A stretch of 64,000 nucleotides of DNA from an uncultured Alphaproteobacteria bacterium (GTDB lineage Bacteria; Pseudomonadota; Alphaproteobacteria; UBA8366; GCA-2717185): NCBI GenBank assembly GCA_943788635.1, contig CALSRA010000005.1, forward strand, positions 1 to 64,000, given 5' to 3'. Numbering within the stretch: the stretch's first letter is position 1; the number at the start of each line of letters is the position of its first letter. The notes beneath the pieces were generated by a model that saw only the letters and a program-made list of their open reading frames with translations, was not told where the DNA came from and did no database searches. This document shows positions 10,335 through 19,881 of the stretch, piece after piece. The position numbers and the translations under genes are program-made.

Positions 10335-12023
10335 ACGCAGTTTTATCCCGCATTTCCCAAGTAAAAGGGAGAAGTCACTCCTCTGACGACAATTAATGTG
10401 TTATATTGCAGCATGTTAAGTGGGCTTAAGGCGGCGGATCATGGATCACCCAAAGGGTGCAAGCGAAACGGATGGTGCGCGGCTTAGTTTTGACCGACGG
10501 GTCCGGTTGGAATTTCATGGTTCGAAGATCAGTTCGGACGGTGGATTACTGTTGTTCCGGGAATTGGATGAAGTGCTTGGCCTGCACGACATTGCGGGCG
10601 GATTTCTGAGAGACACGCGAACTGGCCACAATCGCCTACACTCACTGGTTGGCTTGTTGCGCCAGTCGGTCTTTGGGCGGCTGGCCGGATATGATGATGT
10701 GAATGACGCAGACCGTTTATCGCTTGATCCGGTGATGCGGCAGGTCGTTGGAGGGCGTGCCGTTGATGCCAAGGCCGCGTCCGCGAGCCAGATGGGCCGG
10801 TTCGAGACCGAGGTGTTGGCGGCAACCGACAATCGCACTGTGCTGGCGGATTTATCAGGACACTGGATCGACCGGGTTCATGACCGCAACCCACCCAAGT
10901 GGATCACACTGGACATGGACAGTTCCGTCAGTCCCACCCACGGCGCACAGGAAGGAACGGCTTGGAACGGGCATTTCGGCTGCATGTGCTATCACCCGCT
11001 GTTCGTCTTCAACCAGTTCGGGCACCTCGAACGTTGCGCCCTGCGCCCCGGCAACGTCCACAGTGCCGACGGCTGGGAAGCGGTTCTGAAGCCCGTCATC
11101 GCGCGATATGCGGATCGTCACCTGATGCGGTTCTTCCGGGGGGATGCTGCGTTCGCCATCCCGGAGTTATACAAAACTCTGGAAGCGGAAAGCTATTTTT
11201 ACGCCATCCGCCTTCGGGCCAATCGCGTTCTTCAGGGCAAGATTGCGCATCTGCTCAAGCGCCCTGTGGGTCGTCCGCCAAAAGGCGTGAAGCGCATCTA
11301 CGGCGACTTCGAGTATCAGGCGGCATCTTGGGACAAACCCCGTCGTGTCATCGCCAAGGTGGAATGGCATCCCAGCGAGTTGTTCCCTCGCGTCGGCTTC
11401 GTTGTCACCAATCTGCCAATGGAACCAGACTGGATCATCCGGTTCTACAACCAACGCGGAACGGCAGAGCAGCATATCAAAGAAGGCAAGCAAGCGATCA
11501 ACTGGACACGGTTATCTTGCAAGGGGATGGCGCAGAACGAGATCCGCCTGCAACTTCATGCACTGGCCTACAATCTCGGCGTTTTACTGCAAGGGACCGA
11601 ACTACCCGAAGAGGTGGCTGATTGGTCTCTGACCAGCCTCCAAACAAGGCTGATCAAAACTGGAGCGAGGGTGGTGCGTCATGCTCGGGCCATCACGTTC
11701 CAACTGGCCGAAGTCGCGGTCAGCTGTGACCTGTTCACTCGCATCCTTGCAGCCATACATCGCCTTCGCTCACCACCGGTTCCAGGATGATGACCTCAGC
11801 AACAAAATCGGAGGAAAAGCGGCGCGATTGGTCCGTCCAAAGGGGTGTTGATCACAACAAAATCCGGGTTAACCAAGCTGTCGAGACCAGAAATCGCGCT
11901 CAGTTCCTGGGTCAGGTGCCCAAACAACAGCGAAAGTCGTACAGGCGGCTTGCTCGGGGCACAAAACATCGACAACATGCAAGAAAGGGCATTCTACTTG
12001 GGGAATGTCGGATAAAACTGCGT
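10335..12023 (+). mobile_element. IS1380-family insertion sequence, about 1.69 kb
   Basis: The borders are taken from an imperfect terminal inverted repeat: 10335-10363 against the complement of 11995-12023, 26 of about 29 positions matching, including a perfect 14-base block beginning ACGCAGTTTTATCC at each outer end. The 1.69 kb length fits IS1380-family elements. The element holds one complete transposase. The flanking bases (GGCA on the left, GGGT on the right) do not form a target duplication, and the flanks are pieces of two different PAS-like genes. This suggests rearrangement after or during insertion. Confidence 0.75.
10441..11790 (+). CDS. IS1380-family transposase
   Basis: DDE transposase of 449 residues, apparently intact. 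It carries the N-terminal SSDGGLLLFRELDE motif, the first catalytic Asp region in WITLDMDSSVSPTHG, the central FRGDAAFAIPELY motif, and the C-terminal HIKEGKQAINWTRLSC segment with the catalytic Glu. These are the landmarks of DDE_Tnp_1 proteins in IS1380. ATG 10441 is used as start; a GTG at 10420 is possible. No frameshift or stop was found, so the copy may be active. Confidence 0.92.
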   Translation: MDHPKGASETDGARLSFDRRVRLEFHGSKISSDGGLLLFRELDEVLGLHDIAGGFLRDTRTGHNRLHSLVGLLRQSVFGRLAGYDDVNDADRLSLDPVMRQVVGGRAVDAKAASASQMGRFETEVLAATDNRTVLADLSGHWIDRVHDRNPPKWITLDMDSSVSPTHGAQEGTAWNGHFGCMCYHPLFVFNQFGHLERCALRPGNVHSADGWEAVLKPVIARYADRHLMRFFRGDAAFAIPELYKTLEAESYFYAIRLRANRVLQGKIAHLLKRPVGRPPKGVKRIYGDFEYQAASWDKPRRVIAKVEWHPSELFPRVGFVVTNLPMEPDWIIRFYNQRGTAEQHIKEGKQAINWTRLSCKGMAQNEIRLQLHALAYNLGVLLQGTELPEEVADWSLTSLQTRLIKTGARVVRHARAITFQLAEVAVSCDLFTRILAAIHRLRSPPVPG

Positions 12024-12271
12024 GGGTCATCCTCGGCGGTGTCCACCCACCCCGTGTATTCGAGTGCGGCTGGTTGCAAAATTTTCTCAACCTGAAAATC
12101 TGCGACAGCGGGAACCTTGTTTGCGCCCGCATTCAGGGCGCTCCAGTAATAAAAAAGGAAGTCGAGGAGAGTATCCGCTTCGCGCGTATCGATTGTCATC
12201 AAATCATACAAAACTCGCTTTTGTACATCGTCTCCTTCCTGACCCGTTACTGTTTCTAAAATTTTTTCCAT
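12024..12271 (-). pseudogene. N-terminal fragment of a second PAS-like protein, cut by the IS1380 element
   Basis: ATG at 12271 begins MEKILETVTGQ, followed by LLDFLFYYWSALNAGANKVPAVADF and LEYTGWVDTAEDDP. This is the expected N-terminal part of the same small PAS-like family. The reading is family-like up to the codon for the last Pro of EDDP and then enters the IS inverted repeat at 12023. Its EDDP segment is homologous to, but clearly different from, the PDDP segment at the start of the fragment on the other side of the IS. The two remnants therefore come from two paralogues, not one split gene. Confidence 0.65.
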
Positions 12272-12325
12272 GTCCCGCAATTTTTCGATATCTCAGTAAC
12301 AGAAATATTCTATTTCAAATTCTTA

Positions 12326-13257
12326 GAGTCTGACTCGAAATGATATCCATGTTTTCATGCTCTTGCCAATCGTCGGGCGAGCAGTTGAATGCTGGCGATC
12401 AGGAGCCATGCCTCCGCGCTTTCGATGGTTTCCTCGAAATCTTTGGCGAGACGGCGGTTACGACCGAGCCAAGCGAAGGTGCGCTCAACCACCCAGCGGC
12501 GGGGCAACAATACGAACCCCTTGGCGGCGTCGGAGCGCTTGACGATCTGCACGGTCCACTTCCCAAGTTTGGCCAGCGCGTCGCGCAACTTCGGTCCCGC
12601 GTAACCACCATCGGCGAAAACATGGCGCAACCGGGGAAAGGCGTGGCGTATCGACGCCAACAGCGCGGGCGCGCCGTCGCGATCCTGGATATCGGCGGCG
12701 TGAACCATGACGGCGACCAGAAAGCCGCCTGTGTCGGTCACGATATGACGCTTGCGCCCTTTGACCTTCTTTCCCGCGTCATAGCCCCGAACACCGCCGC
12801 TTTCCGTGGTTTTCACCGTCTGGCTGTCGATCACCCCGGCGGTCGGGCTGGTCGTGCGCCCAGAGGTTTCCCGCATCGACATCACCAGTTGGCGATTGAT
12901 GACGTGCAAGGTTCCATCCGAGCGCCAAGCGTAAAAATATCGCTGGATCGTACTGCGTGGCGGAAATTCCCGGGGCACCATGCGCCATTGGCAACCGGTG
13001 CGCGCCACATAAAAAATCCCATTCACCACTTCTCGAAAATCCGTGGTTCGCGGGCGGCCTAATCGACGCGGCGGGGACAATAATGGCGAAATCAAACGCC
13101 ACTCCTTATCCGTCAAGTCGCTTGCGTAACGAAGGCTCGAACGATCAAACTGCGGGCGGGTGATCTCAGTCCACATGTTGTGTCTCCTCATTTGCTTCAA
13201 CACAAACGAGAGAATCACAACTTACTGAAATCACTCAACTCATTTCGGGCCGGACAC
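12326..13257 (-). mobile_element. IS5-family (IS1031-like) insertion sequence with TTA target duplication
   Basis: An 18-base imperfect inverted repeat is seen at 12326-12343 and at 13240-13257. The left end starts GAGTCTG and the inner parts share CGAAATGA. The element is flanked by TTA on both sides (12323-12325 and 13258-13260), as expected for the TNA target of the IS1031 subgroup. The length of 932 bp also fits. The single transposase is on the minus strand. The insertion point is about 55 bases upstream of the start codon of the second PAS-like fragment. Confidence 0.8.
12355..13176 (-). CDS. IS5-family transposase
   Basis: Single-frame transposase of 273 residues from the ATG at 13176, which follows GAGGAG. 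It begins MWTEITRPQFDRSSLRYASDLTDKEW. DDE landmarks: GVIDSQTVKTTESGG with the first Asp, VFADGGYAG with the second, and WVVERTFAWLGRNRRL with the catalytic Glu. It is intact. In-frame upstream codons back to 13218 (GTG) lack a good ribosome site. Confidence 0.93.
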   Translation of the reverse strand: MWTEITRPQFDRSSLRYASDLTDKEWRLISPLLSPPRRLGRPRTTDFREVVNGIFYVARTGCQWRMVPREFPPRSTIQRYFYAWRSDGTLHVINRQLVMSMRETSGRTTSPTAGVIDSQTVKTTESGGVRGYDAGKKVKGRKRHIVTDTGGFLVAVMVHAADIQDRDGAPALLASIRHAFPRLRHVFADGGYAGPKLRDALAKLGKWTVQIVKRSDAAKGFVLLPRRWVVERTFAWLGRNRRLAKDFEETIESAEAWLLIASIQLLARRLARA

Positions 13258-13717
13258 TTATGCTTATTTTTCTGAGCTGGATAGAATGTAGATCCTTTCG
13301 TTGCAACCTAGATATGAAAACACGCGCCGCCCTCATTATTTCAACGAGGCTAGCAATAACACAAGGCTAAGTTACGGTACTGTATTAGACCAATAAGGTA
13401 TCGCGATTATTTATTAAAAAATCAACAAATTAATCTACCTATACTTTTACATGCATACTATTTTCTACTTATTAGATAACCGCCGTTGCTGCAGAAACTC
13501 CAAAGCGGAGCGCAACCACAAATCAACAGCGCCAGATGGCCATGCACCATCAACGGAACAGAAAATTTTGTCGCCTTTTGACAATTGCGCTGGAAAACCC
13601 CTAGATCTGGCGTTACAGCCATAAACTCCATCTTCTCTGCTTCATGCTGACAGGAACGCCAATTGGAAATCTGCACCACACCAATCAATTCTCTAGCCGA
13701 CAGGGAGCGCTAGGGCC
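13258..13717. other. AT-rich intergenic stretch before tlyA
   Basis: About 460 bases without a supported gene. Composition is low in GC, with runs such as TTATTTATTAAAAAATC near 13407. The short minus-strand frame at 13458-13688 has no ribosome site or recognisable domain and was not annotated. The stretch may contain the current promoter for tlyA, which is now separated from the isoprenoid operon. Confidence 0.6.
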
Positions 13718-14464
13718 GTGCCCAAAACCCGCGCGGATGTACTTCTGGTCGAACGAGGGCTTGTTGAAAGCAGGGCCCGGGCGCAAGCGTCCATTATGGC
13801 GGGTAAGGTTTATTCCGGGGAAAAGCAGATCAAGAAGGCAGGCGACACGTTAGACAACGATGCGCCGATTTCAGTACGCAGCCCCGAACATCCATGGGTA
13901 TCCCGGGGCGGCATGAAACTGGCCAAGGCTCTGGACCATTTCAAGATCGAAGCAAAAGGGCTGCATTGCATGGACGTCGGTGCCTCAACCGGCGGCTTTA
14001 CGGACGTGCTGTTGTCCCAAGAGGCAGCAAGCGTCGTCGCTGTCGATGTCGGTCGTGGGCAACTGGCCTGGAAACTGCGCGAAGATGCACGCGTATTGGT
14101 CCTGGAAGGCATGAATGCACGACACCTGACGACAGAGCACGTTGCGAACCCGATAAAGCTGATTGTTTGCGATGCTAGCTTCATCGGACTTGAAAAAATC
14201 CTGCCCGCACCGATGGCCCTGTCAGCGCCAGGCGCCCGGCTTATCGCCCTCATCAAACCACAATTTCAGCTGGACCGGGGCGCTATCGGCAAAGGCGGAA
14301 TCGTTCGCGACCCGGCCCGTCGTCAGGAAGCTTGCGATACTGTCGTGCAATGGCTGGGCACGCAGACAGGCTGGAAGGTCCTTGGCGTTACGGAAAGTCC
14401 GATAACCGGCGCAAAAGGGAATGTGGAGTACCTTGTCGCCGCAGAACGTCGCGTCGAAGAATAA
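13718..14464 (+). CDS. tlyA: TlyA-family 2'-O-ribose rRNA methyltransferase
   Basis: Predicted SAM-dependent methyltransferase for 16S/23S rRNA cytidines; such proteins are often labelled hemolysin A. It has 248 residues from a GTG start. An N-terminal S4 RNA-binding domain (about 1-65) contains RADVLLVERGLVESRARAQ. It is followed by an FtsJ-like domain with RGGMKLAKAL (catalytic Lys), the SAM loop DVGASTGGFTDVLL, CDASFI, and IKPQFQ, with GNVEYL at the end. In many alphaproteobacteria this gene directly follows dxs; here it is 4.8 kb away. Confidence 0.93.
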   Translation: MPKTRADVLLVERGLVESRARAQASIMAGKVYSGEKQIKKAGDTLDNDAPISVRSPEHPWVSRGGMKLAKALDHFKIEAKGLHCMDVGASTGGFTDVLLSQEAASVVAVDVGRGQLAWKLREDARVLVLEGMNARHLTTEHVANPIKLIVCDASFIGLEKILPAPMALSAPGARLIALIKPQFQLDRGAIGKGGIVRDPARRQEACDTVVQWLGTQTGWKVLGVTESPITGAKGNVEYLVAAERRVEE

Positions 14465-14472
14465 AGGTTCCC

Positions 14473-16269
14473 TCAGGGAACAATCCGAAATTGCGGAAAC
14501 TGCAAGACGCCCGTTGGCGGTCGCAGCAATTCAATATCCTTCATAATCGGCCCAAGCTGATGCCGCAGCGATCTATACGAATCGCCCTTCATGGAACGAA
14601 CAACGCCTGCGACAGCGTGCGAAATAGAACCATTTACATCCAGGAATTCCAGCAGATGCTCGAATGGTGATTGGCGTGCCGGCATGACGATGACATTCAA
14701 GATGGCATCCTCCTGCAGTGCCAGCATTTCCCGCACGGCATCAAGCGCCGCCGAGACGCCGCCCAATTCATCGACAAGGCCGACCCTGCGGGCATCTTCA
14801 CCGGTCCAGACGCGGCCGCGTGCCACCGCATCAATGCCACTATCGGAAATATTTCTGTCAGCCCCCGCCTTGCCCGTAAAATCCTGGTAAATGGAGTCCA
14901 TCACCGCACGATGACGCCCTGCCGCCCCTTCGGAGAACGGCCGCATCGGGCTCCACATCCCGGCATTCGCACCGACACTGACCTTCGCCCAGTTGATACC
15001 AAGCTTGTCCCACAATTCGGTTGTAACGAATTTGCCGCCGAACACCCCTATCGAGCCAGTCAGGGTTCCCGGTTGCGCAATGATTTTGTCCGCCCCCATT
15101 GCCACGAAATACCCGCCCGACGCGGCAGTCGCACCCATCGAGGCAATTACGACCTTGCCTTTTTCGCGCGCCCGCAAGATCGCGCTGCGCAGCGTATCGG
15201 AAGCGACATAGCCGCCCCCCGGGCTGTCGATCCGAAGGACGATGGCCCCAATTTCCGGGTCATCGGCCGCATCCCCGATCGTCCCGGCGATCGACGCAGC
15301 GGAAAACTGGTCGTCGGATAGAAATTCGTCGCCACTCTTCCCGGCAACGATCGGGCCCGAGCCATAAATCAGGGCAACATTCGCCAGGCTGTCCTGCGGG
15401 GGTTCCGCAAAATCAGCATATTCGAGCAAGTTCATGAATGCCGCATCCGCACCCGCTCGCGCCAGCACAACAGCCTGAAAATCTTCGCCGTATTCAAGCG
15501 CGTCGATCAGCCCGCTTTCCTGTGCTTCCGTCGCCAGTAATGGCGCGCGGTCGACAATGTCGCGCAACCGGCCGACCGGCAGATTCCGGTCTGACGAAAT
15601 ACTGTTGAGAATTTGGCGCATCCACGAATCGACGACCAGCTCCAGCGACTGCCGTGCCGGATCGCTCAATCCGGACCGGGTAAAAGTTTCGACCGCCGAT
15701 TTATACTCGTGACGCTGTTCGAATTCCGGCTTGATCCCGACCTTGTCCAGTGCTTCCCGCGCAAAGGGCATTTCGATCGAAATGCCCGTCAACGCCAGCG
15801 TACCCGAAGGCTGCATCGAAACCCGGTCGAATGATGCTGCCAGCATATACAGAGCCATCATGTTTTCAGAACCGTCAAAGCTCGGCGAAAACCCGACGGC
15901 GAACTTGTCCTGCTTGCGAAGCTCCAGGAAGGCCTGACGCAATTCCTGTGCAGCCGCGATGCCGATAGGTGCTGCGCCCAGTCGCACCGCGACCCCGGCA
16001 ACCCTGTCATCCCGGCTCGCATCTTCCAGTGCCGTTACAACCGACCGCAGGGTGAGTGTATTTTCATCCAGAAAAGAAGCCCAGGGCGCTTCAGATTGGG
16101 TATCCGCGACACCGCCATCCAGATCAAGCCAGAGAACCACGCGCTCCGGCATGACAGGTTCGTTATCGTGATAGAAAACGGCGAATACGATTCCAACCGC
16201 CACAGCCGACGCAGCAGTCATGCCGATCAGCGCAAAAAACCATAATACAATTCGGCCGATCAGCCGCAT
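14473..16269 (-). CDS. sppA: signal peptide peptidase SppA, 67 kDa type
   Basis: Membrane-anchored Ser/Lys protease that degrades cleaved signal peptides. It has 598 residues, a double-domain protein like E. coli SppA. One transmembrane helix lies at about 5-33. The N-terminal S49 half carries the likely general base K190 ([10 protein letters not shown]) and the C-terminal half the nucleophile S384 ([10 protein letters not shown]), followed by the family motif GSIGVFGG. It overlaps the 3' end of aroC by 10 bases, so the two are probably co-transcribed. Confidence 0.93.
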   Translation of the reverse strand: MRLIGRIVLWFFALIGMTAASAVAVGIVFAVFYHDNEPVMPERVVLWLDLDGGVADTQSEAPWASFLDENTLTLRSVVTALEDASRDDRVAGVAVRLGAAPIGIAAAQELRQAFLELRKQDKFAVGFSPSFDGSENMMALYMLAASFDRVSMQPSGTLALTGISIEMPFAREALDKVGIKPEFEQRHEYKSAVETFTRSGLSDPARQSLELVVDSWMRQILNSISSDRNLPVGRLRDIVDRAPLLATEAQESGLIDALEYGEDFQAVVLARAGADAAFMNLLEYADFAEPPQDSLANVALIYGSGPIVAGKSGDEFLSDDQFSAASIAGTIGDAADDPEIGAIVLRIDSPGGGYVASDTLRSAILRAREKGKVVIASMGATAASGGYFVAMGADKIIAQPGTLTGSIGVFGGKFVTTELWDKLGINWAKVSVGANAGMWSPMRPFSEGAAGRHRAVMDSIYQDFTGKAGADRNISDSGIDAVARGRVWTGEDARRVGLVDELGGVSAALDAVREMLALQEDAILNVIVMPARQSPFEHLLEFLDVNGSISHAVAGVVRSMKGDSYRSLRHQLGPIMKDIELLRPPTGVLQFPQFRIVP

Positions 16270-17333
16270 TGCGCCCGGTGTCGCAACATGTGGTCCGCAA
16301 GGACACAGGTGAGCATCGCTTCGCCGACAGGAACGGCCCGGATGCCGACACAGGGGTCATGCCGCCCCTTTGTCGAGATTTCAGTCTCCTCACCGGATTT
16401 TGTTACCGTACGCCGCGGCGTCAGAATGGAACTCGTTGGCTTCACCGCAAACCGGACGACAATATCCTGTCCCGACGAAATGCCGCCCAGGATGCCGCCG
16501 GCAGAGTTGGACAAGAACCTTACATTGCCGTCATTGCCCATGCGCATCTCATCGGCATTGTCTTCACCTGACAGCGATGCCGCCGCAAACCCGTCACCGA
16601 TCTCGACCCCTTTAACCGCATTGATGCTCATCATCGAACCGGCGATATCAGCGTCGAGCTTTCCGTATACCGGTGCGCCCCAGCCCGCCGGTACACCCGA
16701 CGCCGTCAGTTCAATCACAGCGCCCGCAGACGAACCAGATTTCCGAATTCCATCCAGGTAAGTTTCCCATTCCTGTGCCGCCACCGGGTCAGGGCACCAG
16801 AACGGGTTATTCGATACTTCAGACCAATCCCAGCGGCTGCGATCGATTTCATGCGGCCCCAGCTGAACCAGCGCGCCGCGAATTGACACGCCGTCGCCCA
16901 ATACCTTGCGGGCAATGGCCCCCGCGGCAACCCGCATCGCCGTCTCGCGTGCGGATGATCGACCGCCGCCGCGATAGTCCCGGATGCCGTATTTTTTCCA
17001 ATAGGTATAATCCGCGTGGCCGGGCCTGAAACTATCGACGATTTCGCCATAATCCCGGGACCGTTGATCGACATTCTCGATCATCAGCCCAATCGGTGTG
17101 CCGGTCGTCCTGCCTTCAAATACGCCGGAAAGAATCCGAACGGCATCCGGTTCCCGGCGCTGGGTCGTGAACCGGTTTTGGCCGGGACGGCGCATATCGA
17201 GAAATTGCTGGATTTCGGCCTCGTCGATGGCAAGCAGCGGCGGCGCACCGTCGATTACACAGCCAATCGCCGGCCCGTGGCTTTCACCCCAGGTCGTGAC
17301 GCGAAACAGCGTGCCGAAACTATTTGCCGACAT
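16260..17333 (-). CDS. aroC: chorismate synthase
   Basis: Converts 5-enolpyruvylshikimate-3-phosphate to chorismate with reduced FMN, the last common step of aromatic amino acid synthesis. It has 357 residues, full length. The signatures [14 protein letters not shown] (about 16-29), [37 protein letters not shown] and [12 protein letters not shown] are all present. It lies 21 bases downstream of fabI on the same strand and overlaps sppA. Confidence 0.97.
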   Translation of the reverse strand: MSANSFGTLFRVTTWGESHGPAIGCVIDGAPPLLAIDEAEIQQFLDMRRPGQNRFTTQRREPDAVRILSGVFEGRTTGTPIGLMIENVDQRSRDYGEIVDSFRPGHADYTYWKKYGIRDYRGGGRSSARETAMRVAAGAIARKVLGDGVSIRGALVQLGPHEIDRSRWDWSEVSNNPFWCPDPVAAQEWETYLDGIRKSGSSAGAVIELTASGVPAGWGAPVYGKLDADIAGSMMSINAVKGVEIGDGFAAASLSGEDNADEMRMGNDGNVRFLSNSAGGILGGISSGQDIVVRFAVKPTSSILTPRRTVTKSGEETEISTKGRHDPCVGIRAVPVGEAMLTCVLADHMLRHRAQCG

Positions 17334-17354
17334 AGCAGATGGAGCCCGTCAATT

Positions 17355-18194
17355 TCAGGATTTTCCCTTGATGCCCGCCAGCAATTCGGACACTTCCTCT
17401 GCGGCATCAACCGCGACCATACCGACAGTGTTGTAACCGCAATCGACATGATGGATTTCACCGGTTACGCCGTTGCTCAGGTCACTCAGCAAATACATTC
17501 CGGCATTACCAACCTCATCCAGGCTGACATTCCGGCGTAATAGCGAGTTCAGTTCATTCCATTTCAGGATATAGCGGAAATCACCAATGCCGGCGGCGGC
17601 AAGCGTCTTCACGGGTCCAGCCGATACCGCATTGACGCGGATGCCGTCCTTGCCAAGATCAGCCGCGAGGTACCGGACGCTGGCTTCGAGTGCCGCTTTA
17701 GCAACGCCCATCACATTGTAATGCGGCATGACCCGTTCCGCGCCGTAATAGGTCAGCGTCAGCAGGCTGCCGCCATCGCCCATCAACGGAACGGCGCGCT
17801 GCGCCACGCTGGTCAGCGAATAACAGGATATGTCAAGCGTCCGTGTGAAATTGGTGCGCGACGTATTGATATACTTGCCCTTGAGTTCATCCTTATCGGA
17901 GAAGGCAATCGCGTGTACGACAAAATCCAGTCCGCCCCATTTTTCGCCAATGGTTGAAAAAACCGAATCGATACTGGCATCATCTGTCACGTCACAGGGC
18001 ATTACCAGTTCGGACTGAACAGATTCGGCCAGCGGCCGCACCCGCTTTTCAAGCGCATCGCCCTGATATGTAAACGCCAGTTTTGCACCATGAGCAGCAG
18101 CGGCACGAGCAATTCCCCATGCCAGCGACCGGTCGTTCGCGACCCCCATTATGAGGCCTTTTTTACCCGCCATGATCGGTTGCATGTCGCTCAT
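17355..18194 (-). CDS. fabI: enoyl-[acyl-carrier-protein] reductase (NADH), FabI
   Basis: Last reduction of each fatty-acid elongation cycle. It has 279 residues. The SDR-like N-terminus GLIMGVANDRSLAWGIA is characteristic of FabI. The catalytic Tyr/Lys set is visible in TYYGAERVMPHYNVMGVAKAALE. The C-terminus continues to GYNTVGM, the usual end region, followed by a 20-residue polar tail. It is the first gene of a probable fabI-aroC-sppA unit. M8 is an alternative start. Confidence 0.95.
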   Translation of the reverse strand: MSDMQPIMAGKKGLIMGVANDRSLAWGIARAAAAHGAKLAFTYQGDALEKRVRPLAESVQSELVMPCDVTDDASIDSVFSTIGEKWGGLDFVVHAIAFSDKDELKGKYINTSRTNFTRTLDISCYSLTSVAQRAVPLMGDGGSLLTLTYYGAERVMPHYNVMGVAKAALEASVRYLAADLGKDGIRVNAVSAGPVKTLAAAGIGDFRYILKWNELNSLLRRNVSLDEVGNAGMYLLSDLSNGVTGEIHHVDCGYNTVGMVAVDAAEEVSELLAGIKGKS

Positions 18195-18289
18195 AAACCC
18201 TTCTTTCCCTGCTCGTTCTTCTGGTTATCCTACCAACACTCACCAACTGCGTCCAAGGCAAGCATTGAATATTCTGCTACCGCTTCGTC

Positions 18290-19183
18290 TTATTCCAACC
18301 CGGCCTTGCGCCGCACATCATAATCGCCGGTTTTCGTCCATTCCCGAACGAAGTCGCGAAGCTTGGAATCGGGCTCGTCCGGCAACACGACCTTAAGTAG
18401 CACATATTCGCTGCCCCGCTCGACAGTCGCGCCACTGCCTTTGGCAATTCCCTTGTCTTTAAGCCGCAGCACCTTTCCGGAATTAGTGCCAGGCGGAATT
18501 GCCATACTGACCGGGCCGTGAATAGTCGGAATATTGATTTTCGCGCCTAACACCGCCTCTGTCAGGGTAATCGGCACATCGAGCCTGATATCGAGGCCAT
18601 CGCGCTTGAAAAACGGGTGCGGAGTCACCTGAATCTCAACGAACGCATCACCACCCGGCCCGCCATTGACACCGGGCATACCCTGTCCCTTCAGGCGCAG
18701 ATTATCCCCATCCTTCGTACCAGCGGGAATATTCACTTCAATATTCTTGCCGTCATGCAGGCGTATCCGGCGCGTGCCTCCCAAAGCTGCTTCCAGAAAC
18801 GGAACCGTCACGGCATAGGTTACATTTTGTCCCTTTGCCTGACGGGGCTGACGGGGCTGTCGACGGCGCCCGAACAGGTCGGCCACCAGATCCTCGAATT
18901 CAGCACCCTGCCCCGCAGACGCGGAACCGGCGCCGCGACGAAACATGTTATCCATGCGCGGTGACCCGTCAGCATTGATTTCGCCCCGGTCATACTGTGC
19001 CTTCGTATCCTTGTTGGACAGCATACTGTAGGCAGCGGAAATTTCCTTGAACCGCTGCTCGACAATCGTGTCACCGGGATTAACGTCCGGATGCAGTTCC
19101 TTCGCCAGCTTGCGATAGGCCGACTTTACCTCTGCATCACTGGCCCCGGGTTTGAGGCCAAGAATCTGGTACGGATCATTCAT
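18290..19183 (-). CDS. DnaJ-class chaperone, CbpA-like (no zinc finger)
   Basis: Hsp40 co-chaperone of 297 residues. The J domain (1-65) has YRKLAKELHPDVNPG with the HPD triad. A short linker rich in Gly, Arg and Gln (about 85-115) follows, then the two C-terminal substrate-binding domains, including VNIPAGTKDGDNLRLKGQG and FFKRDGLDIRLDVPITLTEA. The CXXCXGXG zinc repeats of DnaJ are absent, which places it with CbpA. It is a monocistronic minus-strand gene upstream of fabI. Confidence 0.92.
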   Translation of the reverse strand: MNDPYQILGLKPGASDAEVKSAYRKLAKELHPDVNPGDTIVEQRFKEISAAYSMLSNKDTKAQYDRGEINADGSPRMDNMFRRGAGSASAGQGAEFEDLVADLFGRRRQPRQPRQAKGQNVTYAVTVPFLEAALGGTRRIRLHDGKNIEVNIPAGTKDGDNLRLKGQGMPGVNGGPGGDAFVEIQVTPHPFFKRDGLDIRLDVPITLTEAVLGAKINIPTIHGPVSMAIPPGTNSGKVLRLKDKGIAKGSGATVERGSEYVLLKVVLPDEPDSKLRDFVREWTKTGDYDVRRKAGLE

Positions 19184-19228
19184 GCGTCAGGCGCCACCGA
19201 TATCTGCTCCAACAGCCGACTGGCCTAA

Positions 19229-19696
19229 CTAGTTTATGATTTTCCAGGTGCCATCCGGCTGACGACAGGCCTTGCCATACGCTTTTTCCGTTTTCCCGCC
19301 AACCTGTATTGTCTGGGCATATTCGCGGCAATACTCGCCGGTGTCGGCCTTTACGGCCGGCTGGGCGACAACCGTGCCCGAATTTCCCGAATCGGGATTG
19401 CGCCACGCGACCTGTTGGCCCGATGGGGTCTTATCCAACGCCTGATGCGTCGAATTTGCAATCGCCGCGCGATCAGCCTTGTCCAGCGACTTGCCAATTT
19501 CACTGCCGAGAAAGGCGCCGCCAAGGGCGCCAACAGCAACCGCGACCAACTTGCCGCGACCACCACCGATCTGGGACCCCGCCAACGCGCCAAGCCCGGC
19601 GCCAAGCAGCGTACCGCCGGTCTGTTTGTTGCCTTGTCCCTCGGCACAGGCGCCAAGCAGGAACACAATGGCAATCAGGGAAGCAATTTTACGCAT
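19229..19696 (-). CDS. 17-kDa surface antigen-like glycine-zipper lipoprotein
   Basis: Predicted outer-membrane lipoprotein of 155 residues. The start was placed at the ATG at 19696, preceded by AAGGA; a longer upstream frame is not protein-like. The lipobox is LLGAC at about residues 13-17. A glycine-zipper segment TGGTLLGAGLGALAGSQIGGG with a following GALGGAFLGSEIG forms the two-helix glycine-zipper core. The C-terminal domain has YCREYAQTIQVGGKTEKAYGKACRQPDGTWKI, typical of RT0821/Lpp0805-type surface proteins. The role is envelope structure; no enzyme motif is seen. Confidence 0.88.
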   Translation of the reverse strand: MRKIASLIAIVFLLGACAEGQGNKQTGGTLLGAGLGALAGSQIGGGRGKLVAVAVGALGGAFLGSEIGKSLDKADRAAIANSTHQALDKTPSGQQVAWRNPDSGNSGTVVAQPAVKADTGEYCREYAQTIQVGGKTEKAYGKACRQPDGTWKIIN

Positions 19697-19881
19697 TTTC
19701 GCATCCTTAATATTGTTTGAACAACCAAGCGCCACCCGCCCCTGCATATCTTTACGGCTTTCCAAGGCTTTTAAAATGCCAGACACCCACAAATGCCATA
19801 TCATGCAGCGAACTACCGGATATGACAGAAGTTTCGCACCTGCGGTTATAATTACCTCACAGCTGTATATATTTATTGTCG

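Noticed and set aside
13458..13688. 76-codon minus-strand frame in the AT-rich gap before tlyA
   Set aside because: No ribosome site, no domain and a composition typical of non-coding DNA.
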